DNA from: Adineta vaga
Lineage: Eukaryota > Rotifera
Assembly (NCBI GenBank): GCA_021613535.1
Contig: CP075494.1
Coordinates: 1,178,001 to 1,242,000 of the forward strand
Length of the DNA: 64,000 nt
Direction: 5' to 3'
The notes beneath the pieces are model-generated. The model searched no databases and was not told the origin of the DNA. It saw only the letters and a list, made by a program, of their open reading frames with translations. Shown one piece after another: positions 23,410-36,700 of the stretch; the first letter of the stretch is position 1, and each line of letters starts with the position of its first letter. Made by a program: the position numbers and the translations under genes.

Positions 23410-23680
23410 TTCCCATTGTCTTCCATATCCTGAATAATATAATCAGACCAAATCATTTTCTTCAATTAAATCTTTCAAGTTTAAATTTAATTATTCTTTT
23501 CCATTGAAAATTTCAAATCCAATTTGTTTTCAAATTGAATTCATTTTTATTGCATCACCTATTGATTGAGGTAAACGATCATTCATAGCATAATAACTGT
23601 TACCAATTATTAACGTGAATTTACGACGAAATTTATCATTCAAATGAAAATCTTTTGAAATTGCTTTCAGATTTTTCAAT
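23410..23680 (-). pseudogene. Caspase/peptidase C14-like relic
   Basis: On the minus strand the frame reads RRKFTLIIGNSYYAMNDRLP, then IGDAIKMNSI-stop-KQIGFEIFNGKE-stop, then LKDLIEENDLV-stop-LYYSGYGRQWE, and ends at a good donor (GAA/GTAAGT). This matches the N-terminal half of the C14 caspase-like fold (A-L-I-I-G-N, DA.x.M, IGF, then YYSGHG). Three stops interrupt it (TGA, TAA, TGA) and the catalytic His of SGHG is Tyr. The Cys-bearing half is not found next to it. A dead fragment. Confidence 0.65.
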
Positions 23681-24072
23681 AATGAGAAATTTGTTAGAGA
23701 AAAAGAATTAAATTATATTAGAAAACTTTCAAAAACCGTGAAAAATAAAATTCGATAATGATTTACAATTAAAGTCCTTTTTTTTTATCGAAATATTTCA
23801 TTTTGATACGATGAAATTAATAATTCAATATTCATTTTTTTAATGAATAAAAATGAGAAGAATAAATAAAGATTTTCAAAAAAAGAATTATTCATTTGTT
23901 TATATGAATAAAAGTTTGAAAAAATTTCTATTCTTTTCTATTTTATAATAATGTTACAAATAAATGGCAAAATATGTTAATTTGTCATTGAGAAGAATTT
24001 AATTTGTGATTAATGAAAAAAAATTTTTTTATTCAAAATTAAAATGAATCTTTTTGCTACATTGGATTAGTT
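23681..24072. other. AT-rich spacer
   Basis: Very AT-rich spacer between the caspase-like relic and the 3' end of the ART-NHL gene. Nothing recognised. Confidence 0.4.
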
Positions 24073-26310
24073 TTAAGAAGATATTATTTCGAACTTCTGA
24101 ATTCGATCATTTTCACAATCAACAACATACAGATTTCCTTCTGAATCAAATGATAAACCTTCAGGAAGATAAAATTGATTGGATAGATGACCTTCTCTAT
24201 TTCCACCGACAACAATTTCACCCTTCTTCTGACCCTCAATCCATCGCATTATTCGATGATTCATTGAATCTGCAACATAAATTTGTTTCCATTGATCAAC
24301 ATACAATCCTTTAGGTACAGACAATTGATTAAGATTATCTCCTTTACCTTTTCCACCTACAACAATCACACCTTCTCTTGCATATTTCTTCCATTTCATC
24401 ACACGATGATTGTCACTGTCAGATACATACAACGATTGTTCATCATCAAGAAAAATATAAGTAGGAAAACTGAGTTGACTTAATTGATTTCCTTTTCCAT
24501 TTCCCCCAGCAACTAATGTACTCTCTCTACCTTTTTCTTCAATTTTCCATCTTCTCACTTCATGTTTTTCCCTGTCAGAAACGTAAAGAAACCCGAATTT
24601 ATCCATTGCTAAACCATGACAATCGATATTCTCAATAAGAATCTCTTGGTGATTTTGATTCAACCATCGAATTACTCGTCTATTTTCTTGATCGGTAATG
24701 ATGATTGAATCGTTTTGTTGATCAATAAGTACATCTGTTGGATAATGCAGTTGATCTATTCTATTTCCCTTTCCATTTCCACCTGCAATGATTTGTCCTT
24801 GTTTTCTATTAGATTTCCATCGAACAATACGATGATTTTTAAAATCAGCAAGATAAATATTTTTATATTTATCAATAAAGATTCCATAAGGTTGACTAAG
24901 TTGATTTAATTTATGACCTCTGACATCTCCTCCAGCAATAGTTTTTGCATTTTCATTGAATTTTGTTTCTAGAAAAAGAAAAAAAGTGAAGATAAGTTAG
25001 GAGGAGTTTGAGAAAAGAATTCATTTGTTATTTCGTGTTTTTGTTGAATTAACTTTCAAGGGAAAATAAGAAATCTCAATTTTCTTACTTATTGAATTGA
25101 CTTTTCCACTTCGAGACTAAAAAAAGATTAAAATTAATTTTTTCATTTGGAAAGATTAATTTGACAAACCAAACAAGGAAAACAAAATAATTCCTTGCAA
25201 ATATTTGATAAATTATTTGTTTTTGATTGGATAAGATTGTTTTGTTTTGAATTCTAAAATAATGAAAAGATTTATGAAAAAACTTTTTCTGATAATTTCT
25301 TACATAAGTTGAGGTTGTGCCTTCATTTGTTGGAGAAACAATTTGAAGATCCAGGTTAGTTTGATCTATTTCGAAAAGAATTGAGAAAATAAAATTTTTT
25401 AATTAATAAAAAAATCATGACGCTAATTTAGATTTTCATAATATTTTGTCAATTTTAATTCTCTATTTACCTTTCAAACAAAGGTTTTTTTATGAAAATA
25501 TCAAAATCAGTTACCCGATGAATTACTGGATAGAGTGTTGTTATTTGGAATGGTTTGATTTCTTGATGAAATTGTATGCCAATCAAATTCTAATGAATGT
25601 GGACTGAATGGTGGTGTAAGAGTTTGAAATGGTGGATTCTTTTCACGTAAATGAATGATGAATAAATCATTTGTTATTTTCATTTTATCAATAACTTGAA
25701 AATAACTTCCAGGTAAAAGAAGAATTTCATTTTCTTTTTTGAAATACGAATGTGATTCAATTGCTTTTCCAGTAAAACATTCAATGCTAAAAATCGTTTT
25801 TGTATTATCATTTCCCATAAATTTCTTTATTTTTGACATTGTTTCAGTACAAGAACTCAATCCCCACCAGTAATGTTCTGCATTATATTGACCAAATAAG
25901 TTTCCTTTAACACCTCGCCAAATCGTTCCTCGATATGATGGAAGTTTATACAAAGCTGTAAGGAAAAGTTTAAGAAAAGAAAACCATGGTATAAGAGAAT
26001 CTCGATCTTCTGAACGAAGTTTTTCATTCAACAATTGAAATATACTTGGATGAGAATAAGGCCAGTGCATTGTATACAAATGAATTGATGCTGATTCATC
26101 TTGTGTTAAACCATCTGCAGGCTTTTCTGAATTTTTTAACACAATTTGTATCATGAGGTCTGAGTTGTAGAGTAAAGATTTGACTGGTGCAATTGATTCT
26201 TTCAGTGAAACAAGTGAACATTGTTCATATCCACTAATTGGTGTTAAGATTTGTTCAGGTTCTTGATCAGCATCGTAAAAACGTTGAGGAAAGTCTTCTT
26301 CTTGTGACAT
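24073..26310 (-). CDS. ADP-ribosyltransferase fused to NHL repeats, four exons
   Basis: Exons 25515-26310, 25304-25365, 25089-25116 and 24073-24968 (796+62+28+896 nt) join in consistent phase to give 593 residues. Exon 1 is an ART domain with WRGVKG near residue 132 (R), GLSSCTE near 150 (S) and KKENEILLLPGS near 194 (E-x-E). Two tiny exons form a Ser/Thr-rich linker (IVSPTNEGTTSTY, SRSGKVNSI). The last exon holds about six NHL-type blades with the recurring pattern A-G-G-N-G-x-G then Q-L, P-x-x-x-x-x-D, Y-V-x-D-x-x-N-H-R-V-x-R-W, a propeller used for protein or RNA binding. Expected activity: mono-ADP-ribosylation of a protein chosen through the propeller. No signal peptide. All motifs are intact. 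Confidence 0.85.
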
Positions 26311-27150
26311 TGATCAGTATTTTAAAAACAAACTGTCTTCGAGAAAGAAACTATGTTCGTTGTAATAGTAAGATATTGTTAGCTCGTTCGTCGAGCGATT
26401 ATCTTTTATTTAAATGTAGAAAGAATAACTATTTAACTAGTGTGATACACGTGTATATATATATAGATATATTAAAAAACAAAGAAAAGAAGAAGAAAGA
26501 ATATACGCATACAACAGCAGAGAACATATATATTTATGTCGTTAACAGATATGTTTTTTTTACATCGATTTCGATTGGATTCCTTTGTTTTCAATGTGAA
26601 GAACGAAACCAATAAAAAAATTGATTTTGACTTTATATATTCTTTTTTCGTTGGATTTTCAGATTGCAAAGAAGAAAACGTGTATAAACAAATAACTTGT
26701 TTAAAACATGGAGAAATGAAAGAGAAAAGAGATTTTTTTTCTATCCAACATTTTTTTAATATTTGCGTAAATAAAAATAAAAATTTTTTCGAGAATTATT
26801 TTGTATATTATCCAATTTTAACATTGAAGTTTAATACAACTTTGGTTAATTTTATATCTGAATAGATGAAAAAGATTTCTACAAGATAAAAAAGTAATCT
26901 GTCATATAAACAGTATTTTTCTCGTAAAAACTATAACAACAAAAGATCATTATGATCTGAATAATTTGTCTGACGAAATATATATTTTCCAATATTGATT
27001 ATTTTTTCCAACTTTCAAGTCTTTTCGATTCGATATTCAAAACGAAGAAAAAACATTATCGCCATACCTAGATAAGAATATAAATCTTTTATATATCAAC
27101 TCACGCAATGTTTTATGACATTTTTTCGTTTTATGAAGACCAATGCAAAT
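26311..27150. other. Intergenic stretch
   Basis: Upstream of ART-NHL. Open frames at 26238-26615 and 26536-26865 are AT-rich and have no domain. A (TA)n-like run lies near 26455-26470. Confidence 0.45.
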
Positions 27151-27229
27151 ATTGAGGGTGTGGGGTGTGGGTATGGGTGTGGGTTTAATTGTCTCTTCTG
27201 CAATACACCCTCACTCACGCCCACACGCT
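27151..27229. repeat. Telomere-like hairpin
   Basis: TTGAGGGTGTGGGGTGTGGG on the left and CACCCTCACTCACGCCCACAC on the right. Confidence 0.7.
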
Positions 27230-27744
27230 AAACCACCACTCACCAACTCTGACATACATATTTTGTATCGCGATCAAACCAGTCAACTTCAAAAGCAAAG
27301 GATTATAGGTAGAACCTTTTAAATCATGGACTATACCGAGCGAGGTATGTAGTTCTACTGATTTTAGATTATGAAAATCATTTGCTTGTCCTATAAAAGA
27401 ATTAAAAAACTACTTTTTTCACGTTAAAATATATTCGAAATATCTCAATTTCTACCTAATTGCACAACTATCGTGAAAATAGTTTTATTTAGTCTTATCT
27501 ATAGGCCTACTCATCTTTATGGAAAGGAAAAATCAATATCATTTTAACGACAACATCTGTCTCATAAAAAGAAATGAAGTTAATATTAATCATTACTGTT
27601 GTTCTTATTTTATGGAAATAATTATTCATTTTCTCAGTCGATAATTCATTTGTCTATTTTTTATTTTTGAAAACAGTACTACATTGGAACACTATTTTTA
27701 TACATTGAATCTGTTTGAAAATGTTGATTCACACACGAATGAGT
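27230..27744. other. Spacer between hairpins
   Basis: No gene or repeat recognised. Confidence 0.35.
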
Positions 27745-27817
27745 TAGGGTGAGGGTGGGTGTAAGTGTCTCTTTTCTTTATCTATACCCACCCCATCCCA
27801 CACCCACTCTCAAGATG
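27745..27817. repeat. Telomere-like hairpin
   Basis: The left arm TAGGGTGAGGGTGGGTGT and right arm CCCACACCCACTCTCAAGATG keep the CATCTTGAG end on one side. Confidence 0.7.
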
Positions 27818-27913
27818 AACACCTTGTAATACGTCTTTTTCGACATCTGAAAGACCTCGAAAATTCATTGTTTGATTGATTGCCATTATTGCACGTTTGA
27901 TAGAATTTTCCAT
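27818..27913 (-). pseudogene. Possible 5' gene fragment cut by a hairpin
   Basis: From an ATG at 27913 the minus strand encodes MENSIKRAIMAINQTMNF and on to DVEKDVLQGVHL, then enters the hairpin at 27745-27817. The peptide has protein-like composition, but I recognise no family. It could be a truncated gene start or chance. Confidence 0.22.
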
Positions 27914-29326
27914 GTTTTTTTTGTTACTAACAAAGATAAGACATACGCATAACCACTCGTGTATTAGGACGAAAGAAAAAAACAAGTAATGATATACAAA
28001 AAAGAATATGATTCATCGTTTGTTATGGTGAAATTTGATACGATTAAGCTGATAACTAAATAGAAGAAGATGGGGTTTTTAATTCTACATTTCTTTTTTT
28101 TTGGAAAATCGAAAAGATATTTTAAATTCATTTTAATCTTACCATCAATTTATATTTGATAAGCGACCAGCAAGTCCGATGACTCATAGTTTTCCTAAAC
28201 ATTGCATGAATACAATATTTTCATGATAATTGAATGTCCAAATACGTTTAGCTTGTGCAGCCATCTATAATATTTGCCATTGGTTGTTTGTCAAGCGATA
28301 ATAAACTATTCCCTACACTAAAAGGATAGGGTCTAGAAACCAAAATTCAATATATTACATTTGTCGGTAACATGGAACTAAAATACCATTTTTTTTTGGT
28401 CTTAAAGAACCTTTATTTTGGTACAAAAAAAGGAGGATTATTTCGGTTCTAAAGGATCATTTTTATAATATAGAAATAAACGGGTTGCTAAGATAAAAAT
28501 AAAAAGTTACTATGGTCTTATAGGGCCGTATTTATTTTAAAACAAAGGAGTACATTGCTGTACTGTAATATTGTGTATGATAGAGAAAGAGAGAGCTATT
28601 TAATTATCATATAATTCCATCGTTATTACATGCAAAAAGGTTCGTTTTTCTATAAAAAAAAAAATTGAAATATAGGAATAATATATGTAAATAGAAGTAC
28701 TTAATATCATTATATGAATTGTAGATTTAATGACTGGCTTATCTATTTAGAAAACTCAGTTTTAAACAACAATGCCTAGTGCAATGTTTCTTTCATATAA
28801 CTAACATCATTTAATTCGAGTAAGTAAATTATTGTTTATCTGTAATATAAGGCGCTATATCTAATATTCGAACTGTTCCCTGAATATTAATCATAAACCA
28901 AAAGCACGTTTACGTTTACAGATGGAAAATAATGGCAAGAATAATAACAATGAAAGTTCGTATATGAAACTTATTGATCTAAAAAAAGAAATGAATGTAC
29001 TTGATATCTTGAAGAAGATTCATCTGTACCAAACCATTTCATCAACACATCAATGAAAAGAACAACTATGTGTCCAAACGTATTTTGTGATGAATCATAT
29101 TATAAATATGAAGATTTACAAGATTCAGAAAGTATGCATTTTTTATTTGAATATTTTGCACGTAAACAGTTGTACGATTGGAACATATTTTTATTGAGCT
29201 TATCAATTAAAAATTTGTTTTTCAATAAATATGAGTAGACTATTTTGAAATACGTTGTCAGATACATTTGTATATAAGTAATCACAGTAAACGTTTCATA
29301 TTTCATTTCATTATTCTAAATTCAAT
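27914..29326. other. Gene-poor stretch with degenerate GGTTCT/AGAACC sequence
   Basis: Around 28330-28560 there are scattered GGTTCTAAAGGATC and TTAAAGAACC motifs reminiscent of those at 39.4-41.4 kb. Small open frames at 28921-29058 and 29053-29238 have no recognisable domain. Confidence 0.35.
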
Positions 29327-29396
29327 AGGGTGTGGGTGTGGGTATGGGTATTGATTTTCTGCATTCTTTAAAGCCACACCCACACCCACACCCTCA
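29327..29396. repeat. Telomere-like hairpin, near-perfect arms
   Basis: AGGGTGTGGGTGTGGGTATG opposite CACACCCACACCCACACCCT, with about 30 bp between. Confidence 0.78.
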
Positions 29397-29762
29397 AATA
29401 CCTTATTTTTCACTGTTGCCCTTCCGAAATGAAGTGAGATGCAGGGCAGTATGTGGTTCTAACGTTTTTCTTAAATAAAGCTTCAAATATTCTTGAGACA
29501 TCACATTCGACAATTACAGTATAAATCCTTTTTTTTGTCAAAATATCTTGAAAAAAAACTTGCTCATTGGGATTCTAACTAATATTTATTCTAAGTGAAA
29601 TAAGAATATTAACAAATAAATTAGGCTGTGAATCTGTTCGAGCAATTGATAAAATAACTTTATATTTGTGATCTACCACCATCAACAAAAAGTTCAATTC
29701 CAGTAACATATGAACTGTCAACTGAAGCAAGAAATAAAGCTGCTTTTGCAATTTCTGATGGT

Positions 29763-29770
29763 TGACCAAG
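29763..29770. repeat. Left 8-bp target-site duplication
   Basis: TGACCAAG, repeated exactly at 30097-30104. Confidence 0.85.
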
Positions 29771-30096
29771 TAGGAAACTGCAAAATGGTCCCGGTCCCGG
29801 TCCCGCGGGACCAAGGCTAAAATTGTCAGCTAATTCCTCAATGTTTTTATCAAGTATGAGACTAGATATTTGCTTATTTATTTATTTGTCTTTAATTAAG
29901 AATTGACAAATGTGTTATTTTATAGTTCAAGAAAAATCGTATAGATCGAATTTACAATCGAAAAAGCGAGAATTTTCGTGAACTTCATATTTTTTTTGCA
30001 TAGATGAAGACAACACCTGAATTATTCTTAAGCTTTTATCAAGACCGGGACCGGGACGGGACCGGGACCGAAAAAAAGTGATTTTGCAGTTCCCTA
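29771..30096. mobile_element. hAT-like MITE inserted in the SDR gene (326 bp)
   Basis: Terminal inverted repeats TAGGAAACTGCAAAAT and TAGGGAACTGCAAAAT (15 of 16 match), flanked by the 8-bp duplication TGACCAAG. Subterminal GGTCCCGGTCCC runs occur at both ends. There is no transposase. The 8-bp duplication and YAGGG-type ends fit the hAT superfamily. Confidence 0.85.
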
Positions 30097-30569
30097 TGAC
30101 CAAGTCGACCCATAATAGAACTTGCTGCGATTGAGTTAAAATTTTTTTCTGTATTTTCTTCTGTACCACCCATATTTTTTAACGCTGAAGTAATAGTTGG
30201 ACCTGGACTAAGAGTATTAACACGATTTTTTCGATCTTTCAAATCAACACTTCAACAACGTGCAAATGATAGAACTGTAGCTTTTGTTGCACTATCAACA
30301 CTTACACCCGCTGAACCTTTCACTGACACATTCGATCCAAAAAGAATGATTGAACCACCCTCAACAAAGATTGACGAAGCTTTTAGAACAGTAAAAAGTA
30401 CACATTTAACATTCAGATTAAATAGATCATCGAATTTTTTTGTAATTGATTCTAATGGTTCTAAACTAAATATACCAGCCTTTGCCACCAAAACATGTAG
30501 TTTTCATTTTTCATTTTCAACTATTTTGATAATATTATCAATATCATCTAATTTAGCTTCATCAAATTC

Positions 30570-30640
30570 CATCTTGAGGATGTTATTTAGAAAGTGTCCG
30601 ACACCCACAACCTCACCCAGAGCCACACTTACACCTACCC
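30570..30640. repeat. Degenerate telomere-like hairpin
   Basis: CATCTTGAGGATG at the left end and CACCCACAACCTCACCC to the right. The arms no longer pair fully. It marks the 5' break of the SDR pseudogene. Confidence 0.5.
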
Positions 30641-30719
30641 GTTTATTTTTTATCCACGTACGAAGGCGCAGTCACGGTATGATACATCAGCCATCTTCCA
30701 ATATCTTTGAGTGTGATTT

Positions 30720-33700
30720 CAAAAGCACGCAATATCTGTATAAGTGAAGAGGAAAACAACGAGACAGAGCAAACCAGGTAGCAGTTTTATTTAGAGATCC
30801 ATCGATCACCTAGGTAGCTCTTCTTTCTCTTTTATTTTGCATTCAGGTAAAATAGAGCAGTGTTGATATGACCCATGGATCATCCTTGTGTATTTTTCAT
30901 CTTAATCTCAGATGCAATTTATCTCTGTATAGGTGAAGAGGAAAACAACGAGACAGAGCAAACCAGGAGCAGTTTTATTTAGAAATCCATCCATCACTTG
31001 TGTACCCTTCATTTTGTTTCTTTTTTCATACAGGTATGAAGCAGCATCGGTGACACCAGCCATCGATCATCCTCGTTCATTTTTCATCTTAATCTCAGAT
31101 GCAATTTATCTCTCTATAGGTGAAGAGGAAAAGAAGGAGACAGAGCAAACCAGGCAGCAGTTTTATTTAGAAATCCATCGATCACATAGGTAGCTCTTCA
31201 TTTTCTTTTATTTTTCATTCAGGTAAAATAGAGCAGTGCTGATATGACCCATCGATCATCTTCGTACATTTTTCATCTTAATCTCAGATGCAATTTATCT
31301 CTGCATAGGTGAAGAGCAAAACAACTAGACAGAGCAAACCAGGTAGCAGTTTTATTTAGAAATCCATCGGTCACGTAGGTAGCCCTTCTTTCTCTTTTAT
31401 TTTGCATTCAGGTAAAATAGAGCAGTGTTGATATGACCCATCGATCATCCTCGTACGTTTTTCATCTTAATCTCAGATGGAATTTATCTCTGCATAGGTC
31501 AAGAGCAAAACAACGAGACAGAGCAAACCAGGTAGCAGTATTAGTTGGAAATCCCTCGATCACATGTGTACCCTTCATTTTGTTTCTTGTTTTATTCAGG
31601 TATGGAGCAGCATCCGTGACACCAGCCATCGATCATCCTCGTGCATTTTTCATCTTAATCTCAGATGCAGTTTATCTCTCTATAGGTGAAGAGGAAAAGA
31701 AGGAGACAGAGCAAACCAGGCAGCAGTTTTATTTAGAAATCGATCGATCACATAGGTAGCTCTTCATTTTCTTTTATTTTTCATTCAGGTAAAATAGAGC
31801 AGTGTTGGTATGACCGATCGATCGTCCTCTTGTACTTTTAATCTTAATCTCAGATGCATTTTATATCTGTACAGGTGAAGAGCAAAACAACGAGACAGAG
31901 CAAACCAGGTAGCAGTATTAGTTGGAAATCCCTCGATCACATGTGTACCCTTCATTTTGTTTCTTTATTCATTCAGGTATGAAGCAGCATCGGTGACACC
32001 ACCAATCCATCATTCTCCTATATATTTGATCATAATCTCAGATGCAATTGATCTCTGTATAGGTGAAGAGCAAAACAACGAGACAGAGCAAACCAGGCAG
32101 CAGTTTTATTTAGAAATCGATCGATCACGTAGGTAGCTCTTCATTTTCTTTTATTTTTCATTCAGGTAAGAAGCATCAGTGGTGACGTAACCGATCGATC
32201 ATCCTCGTACATTTTTCATCTTAATCTCAGATGCAGTTTATCTCTGCAGAGGTGAAGAGGAAAACAACGAGACGCAGCAAACCAAGCAGCAGTTTTATTT
32301 AGAAATCCATCGATCACATAGGTAGCTCTTCATTTTCTTTTATTTTTCATTCAGGTAAAATAGAGCAGTGTTGGTGTGACCGATCGATCGTCCTCTTGTA
32401 CTTTTAATCTTAATCTCAGATGCATTTTATATCTGTACAGGTGAAGAGCAAAACAACGAGACAGAGCAAACCAGGCAGCAGTTTTATTTAGAAATCGATC
32501 GATCACGTAGGTAGCTCTTCATTTTCTTTTATTTTTCATTCAGGTAAAATAGAGCAGTGTTGGTATGACCGATCGATCGTCCTCTTGTACTTTTAATCTT
32601 AATCTCAGATGCATTTTATATCTGTACAGGTGAAGAGCAAAACAACGAGACAGAGCAAACCAGGTAGCAGTATTAGTTGGAAATCCCTCGATCACATGTG
32701 TAGCTCTTCATTTTGTTTCTTTATTCATTCAGGTATGAAGCAGCATCGGTGACACCACATCATTCTCCTATATGTTTGATCATAATCTCAGATCAATTGA
32801 TCTCTGTATAGGTGAAGAGCAAAACAACGAGACAGAGCAAACCAGGCAGCAGTTTTATTTAGAAATCGATCGATCACGTAGGTAGCTCTTCATTTTCTTT
32901 TATTTTTCATTCAGGTAAGAAGCATCAGTGGTGACGTAACCGATCGATCATCCTCGTACATTTTTCATCTTAATCTCAGATGCAGTTTATCTCTGCAGAG
33001 GTGAAGAGGAAAACAACGAGACGCAGCAAACCAAGCAGCAGTTTTATTTAGAAATCCATCGATCACATAGGTAGCTCTTCATTTTCTTTTATTTTTCATT
33101 CAGGTAAAATAGAGCAGTGTTGATATGACCCATCGATGATGCTCGTACATTTTTCATCTTAATCTCAGATGCAGTTTATATCTGTACAGGTGAAGAGCAA
33201 AACAACGAGACAGAGCAAACCAGGCAGCAGTTTTATTTAGAAATCCATCGATCACATAGGTAGCTCTTCATTTTCTTTTATTTTTCATTCAGGTAAGAAG
33301 TAGCAGTGGTGACGTAACCGATCGATTACCCTCGTACATTTTTCATCTTAATCTCAGATGCAGTTTATATCTGTACAGGTGAAGAGGAAAACAACGAGAC
33401 GCAGCAAACCAGGCAGCAGTTTTATTTAGAAATCCATCGATCACATAGGTAGCTCTTCATTTTCTTTTATTTTTCATTCAGGTAAAATAGAGCAGTGTTG
33501 GTGTGACCGATCGATCGTCCTCTTGTACTTTTAATCTTAATCTCAGATGCATTTTATATCTGTACAGGTGAAGAGCAAAACAACGAGACAGAGCAAACCA
33601 GGCAGCAGTTTTATTTAGAAATCGATCGATCACGTAGGTAGCTCTTCATTTTCTTTTATTTTTCATTCAGGTAAGAAGTAGCAGTGGTGACGTAACCGAT

Positions 33701-36700
33701 CGATTACCCTCGTACATTTTTCATCTTAATCTCAGATGCAATTTATCTCTGCATAGGTGAAGAGGACAAGAAGGAGACAGAGCAAACCAGGCAGCAGTTT
33801 TATTTAGAGATCCATCGGTCACGTAGGTAGCCCTTCATTTTCTTTTATTTTTCATTCAGGTAAGAAGTAGCAGTGGTGACGTAACCGATCGATTACCCTC
33901 GTACATTTTTCTTCTTAATCTCAGATGCAATTTATCTCTGCATAGGTGAAGAGCAAAACAACTAGACAGAGCAAACCAGGTAGCAGTTTTATTTAGAAAT
34001 CCATCGATCACGTAGGTAGCTCTTCTTTCTCTTTTATTTTGCATTCAGGTAAAATAGAGCAGTGTTGATATGACCCATCGATCATCCTCGTACGTTTTTC
34101 ATCTTAATCTCAGATGCAATTTATCTCTGCATAGGTGAAGAGCAAAACAACGAGACAGAGCAAACCAGGCAGCAGTTTTATTTAGAAATCGATCGATCAC
34201 GTAGGTAGCTCTTCATTTTCTTTTATTTTTCATTCAGGTAAGAAGCATCAGTGGTGACGTAACCGATCGATCATCCTCGTACATTTTTCATCTTAATCTC
34301 AGATGCAGTTTATCTCTGCAGAGGTGAAGAGGAAAACAACGAGACGCAGCAAACCAAGCAGCAGTTTTATTTAGAAATCCATCGATCACATAGGTAGCTC
34401 TTCATTTTCTTTTATTTTTCATTCAGGTAAAATAGAGCAGTGTTGATATGACCCATGGATCATCCTTGTGTATTTTTCATCTTAATCTCAGATGCAGTTT
34501 ATCTCTGCAGAGGTGAAGAGGAAAACAACGAGACGCAGCAAACCAGGCAGCAGTTTTATTTAGAAATCCATCGATCACATAGGTAGCTCTTCATTTTCTT
34601 TTATTTTTCATTCAGGTAAAATAGAGCAGTGTTGGTGTGACCGATCGATCGTCCTCTTGTACTTTTAATCTTAATCTCAGATGCATTTTATATCTGTACA
34701 GGTGAAGAGCAAAACAACGAGACAGAGCAAACCAGGTAGCAGTATTATTTAGAGATCCATCGGTCACGTAGGTAGCTCTTCATTTTCTTTTATTTTTCAT
34801 TCAGGTAAGAAGTAGCAGTGGTGACGTAACCGATCGATTACCCTCGTACATTTTTCATCTTAATCTCAGATGCAGTTTATCTCTGCAGAGGTGAAGAGGA
34901 AAACAACGAGACGCAGCAAACCAAGCAGCAGTTTTATTTAGAAATCCATCGATCACATAGGTAGCTCTTCATTTTCTTTTATTTTTCATTCAGGTAAAAT
35001 AGAGCAGTGTTGATATGACCCATCGATGATGCTCGTACATTTTTCATCTTAATCTCAGATGCAATTTATCTCTGCAGAGGTGAAGAGCAAAACAACTAGA
35101 CAGAGTAAACCAGGTAGCAGTTTTATTTAGAAATCGATCGATCACGTAGGTAGCTCTTCATTTTCTTTTATTTTTCATTCAGGTAAGAAGCATCAGTGGT
35201 GACGTAATCGATCGATTACCCTCGTACATTTTTCATCTTAATCTCAGATGCAGTTTATCTCTGCAGAGGTGAAGAGCAAAACAACTAGACAGAGCAAACC
35301 AGGCAGCAGTTTTATTTAGAAATCCATCGATCACATAGGTAGCTCTTCATTTTCTTTTATTTTTCATTCAGGTAAGAAGTAGCAGTGGTGACGTAACCGA
35401 TCGATTACCCTCGTACATTTTTCATCTTAATCTCAGATGCAGTTTATATCTGTACAGGTGAAGAGCAAAACAACTAGACAGAGCAAACCAGGCAGCAGTT
35501 TTATTTAGAAATCCATCGATCACATAGGTAGCTCTTCATTTTCTTTTATTTTTCATTCAGGTAAGAAGTAGCAGTGGTGACGTAACCGATCGATTACCCT
35601 CGTACATTTTTCATCTTAATCTCAGATGCAGTTTATATCTGTACAGGTGAAGAGCAAAACAACGAGACAGAGCAAACCAGGCAGCAGTTTTATTTAGAGA
35701 TCCATCGATCACATAGGTAGCTCTTCATTTTCTTTTATTTTTCATTCAGGTAAGAAGTAGCAGTGGTGACGTAACCGATCGATTACCCTCGTACATTTTT
35801 CATCTTAATCTCAGATGCAATTTATCTCTGCATAGGTGAAGAGGACAAGAAGGAGACAGAGCAAACCAGGCAGCAGTTTTATTTAGAGATCCATCGATCA
35901 CATAGGTAGCTCTTCATTTTCTTTTATTTTTCATTCAGGTAAGAAGTAGCAGTGGTGACGTAACCGATCGATTACCCTCGTACATTTTTCATCTTAATCT
36001 CAGATGCAGTTTATCTCTGCATAGGTGAAGAGCAAAACAACAAGACAGAGCAAACCAGGTAGCAGTTTTATTTAGAAATCCATCGATCACGTAGGTAGCT
36101 CTTCTTTCTCTTTTATTTTGCATTCAGGTAAAATAGAGCAGTGTTGATATGACCCATCGATCATCCTCGTACGTTTTTCATCTTAATCTCAGATGCAATT
36201 TATCTCTGCATAGGTGAAGAGGACAAGAAGGAGACAGAGCAAACCAGGCAGCAGTTTTATTTAGAAATCCATCGGTCACGTAGGTAGCTCTTCATTTTCT
36301 TTTATTTTTCATTCAGGTAAGAAGCATCAGTGGTGACGTAACCGATCGATCATCTTCGTACAGTTTTCGTCTTAATCTCAGATGCAGTTTATCTCTGCAT
36401 AGGTGAAGAGCAAAACAACTAGACAGAGCAAACCAGGTAGCAGTTTTATTTAGAAATCCATCGATCACGTAGGTAGCTCTTCTTTCTCTTTTATTTTGCA
36501 TTCAGGTAAAATAGAGCAGTGTTGATATGACCCATCGATCATCCTCGTACGTTTTTCATCTTAATCTCAGATGCAATTTATCTCTGCATAGGTGAAGAGC
36601 AAAACAACTAGACAGAGCAAACCAGGTAGCAGTTTTATTCAGAAATCCATCGATCACGTAGGTAGCTCTTCATTTTCTTTTATTTTTCATTCAGGTAAGA

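Larger units (their letters stand above)
29660..30571 (-). pseudogene. Short-chain dehydrogenase/reductase (SDR) pseudogene split by a MITE
   Basis: The minus strand encodes the middle and C-terminus of a classical SDR: HVLVAKAGIFSLEPLESIT (NAG motif, with AKAG), GGSIILFGSNVSVKGSAGV (catalytic Ser region), KATVLSFARC-stop-SVDLKDR (Trp expected at the stop), NTLSPGPTITSALKNMGG, then after the inserted element [19 protein letters not shown] and [12 protein letters not shown] with the stop at 29660. The N-terminal TGxxxGIG cofactor motif is missing; the 5' end stops at a degenerate hairpin near 30570. A TGA after VENEK is a second nonsense. Removing 29771-30096 plus one TSD copy restores [13 protein letters not shown] in frame. 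Not functional. Confidence 0.85.
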
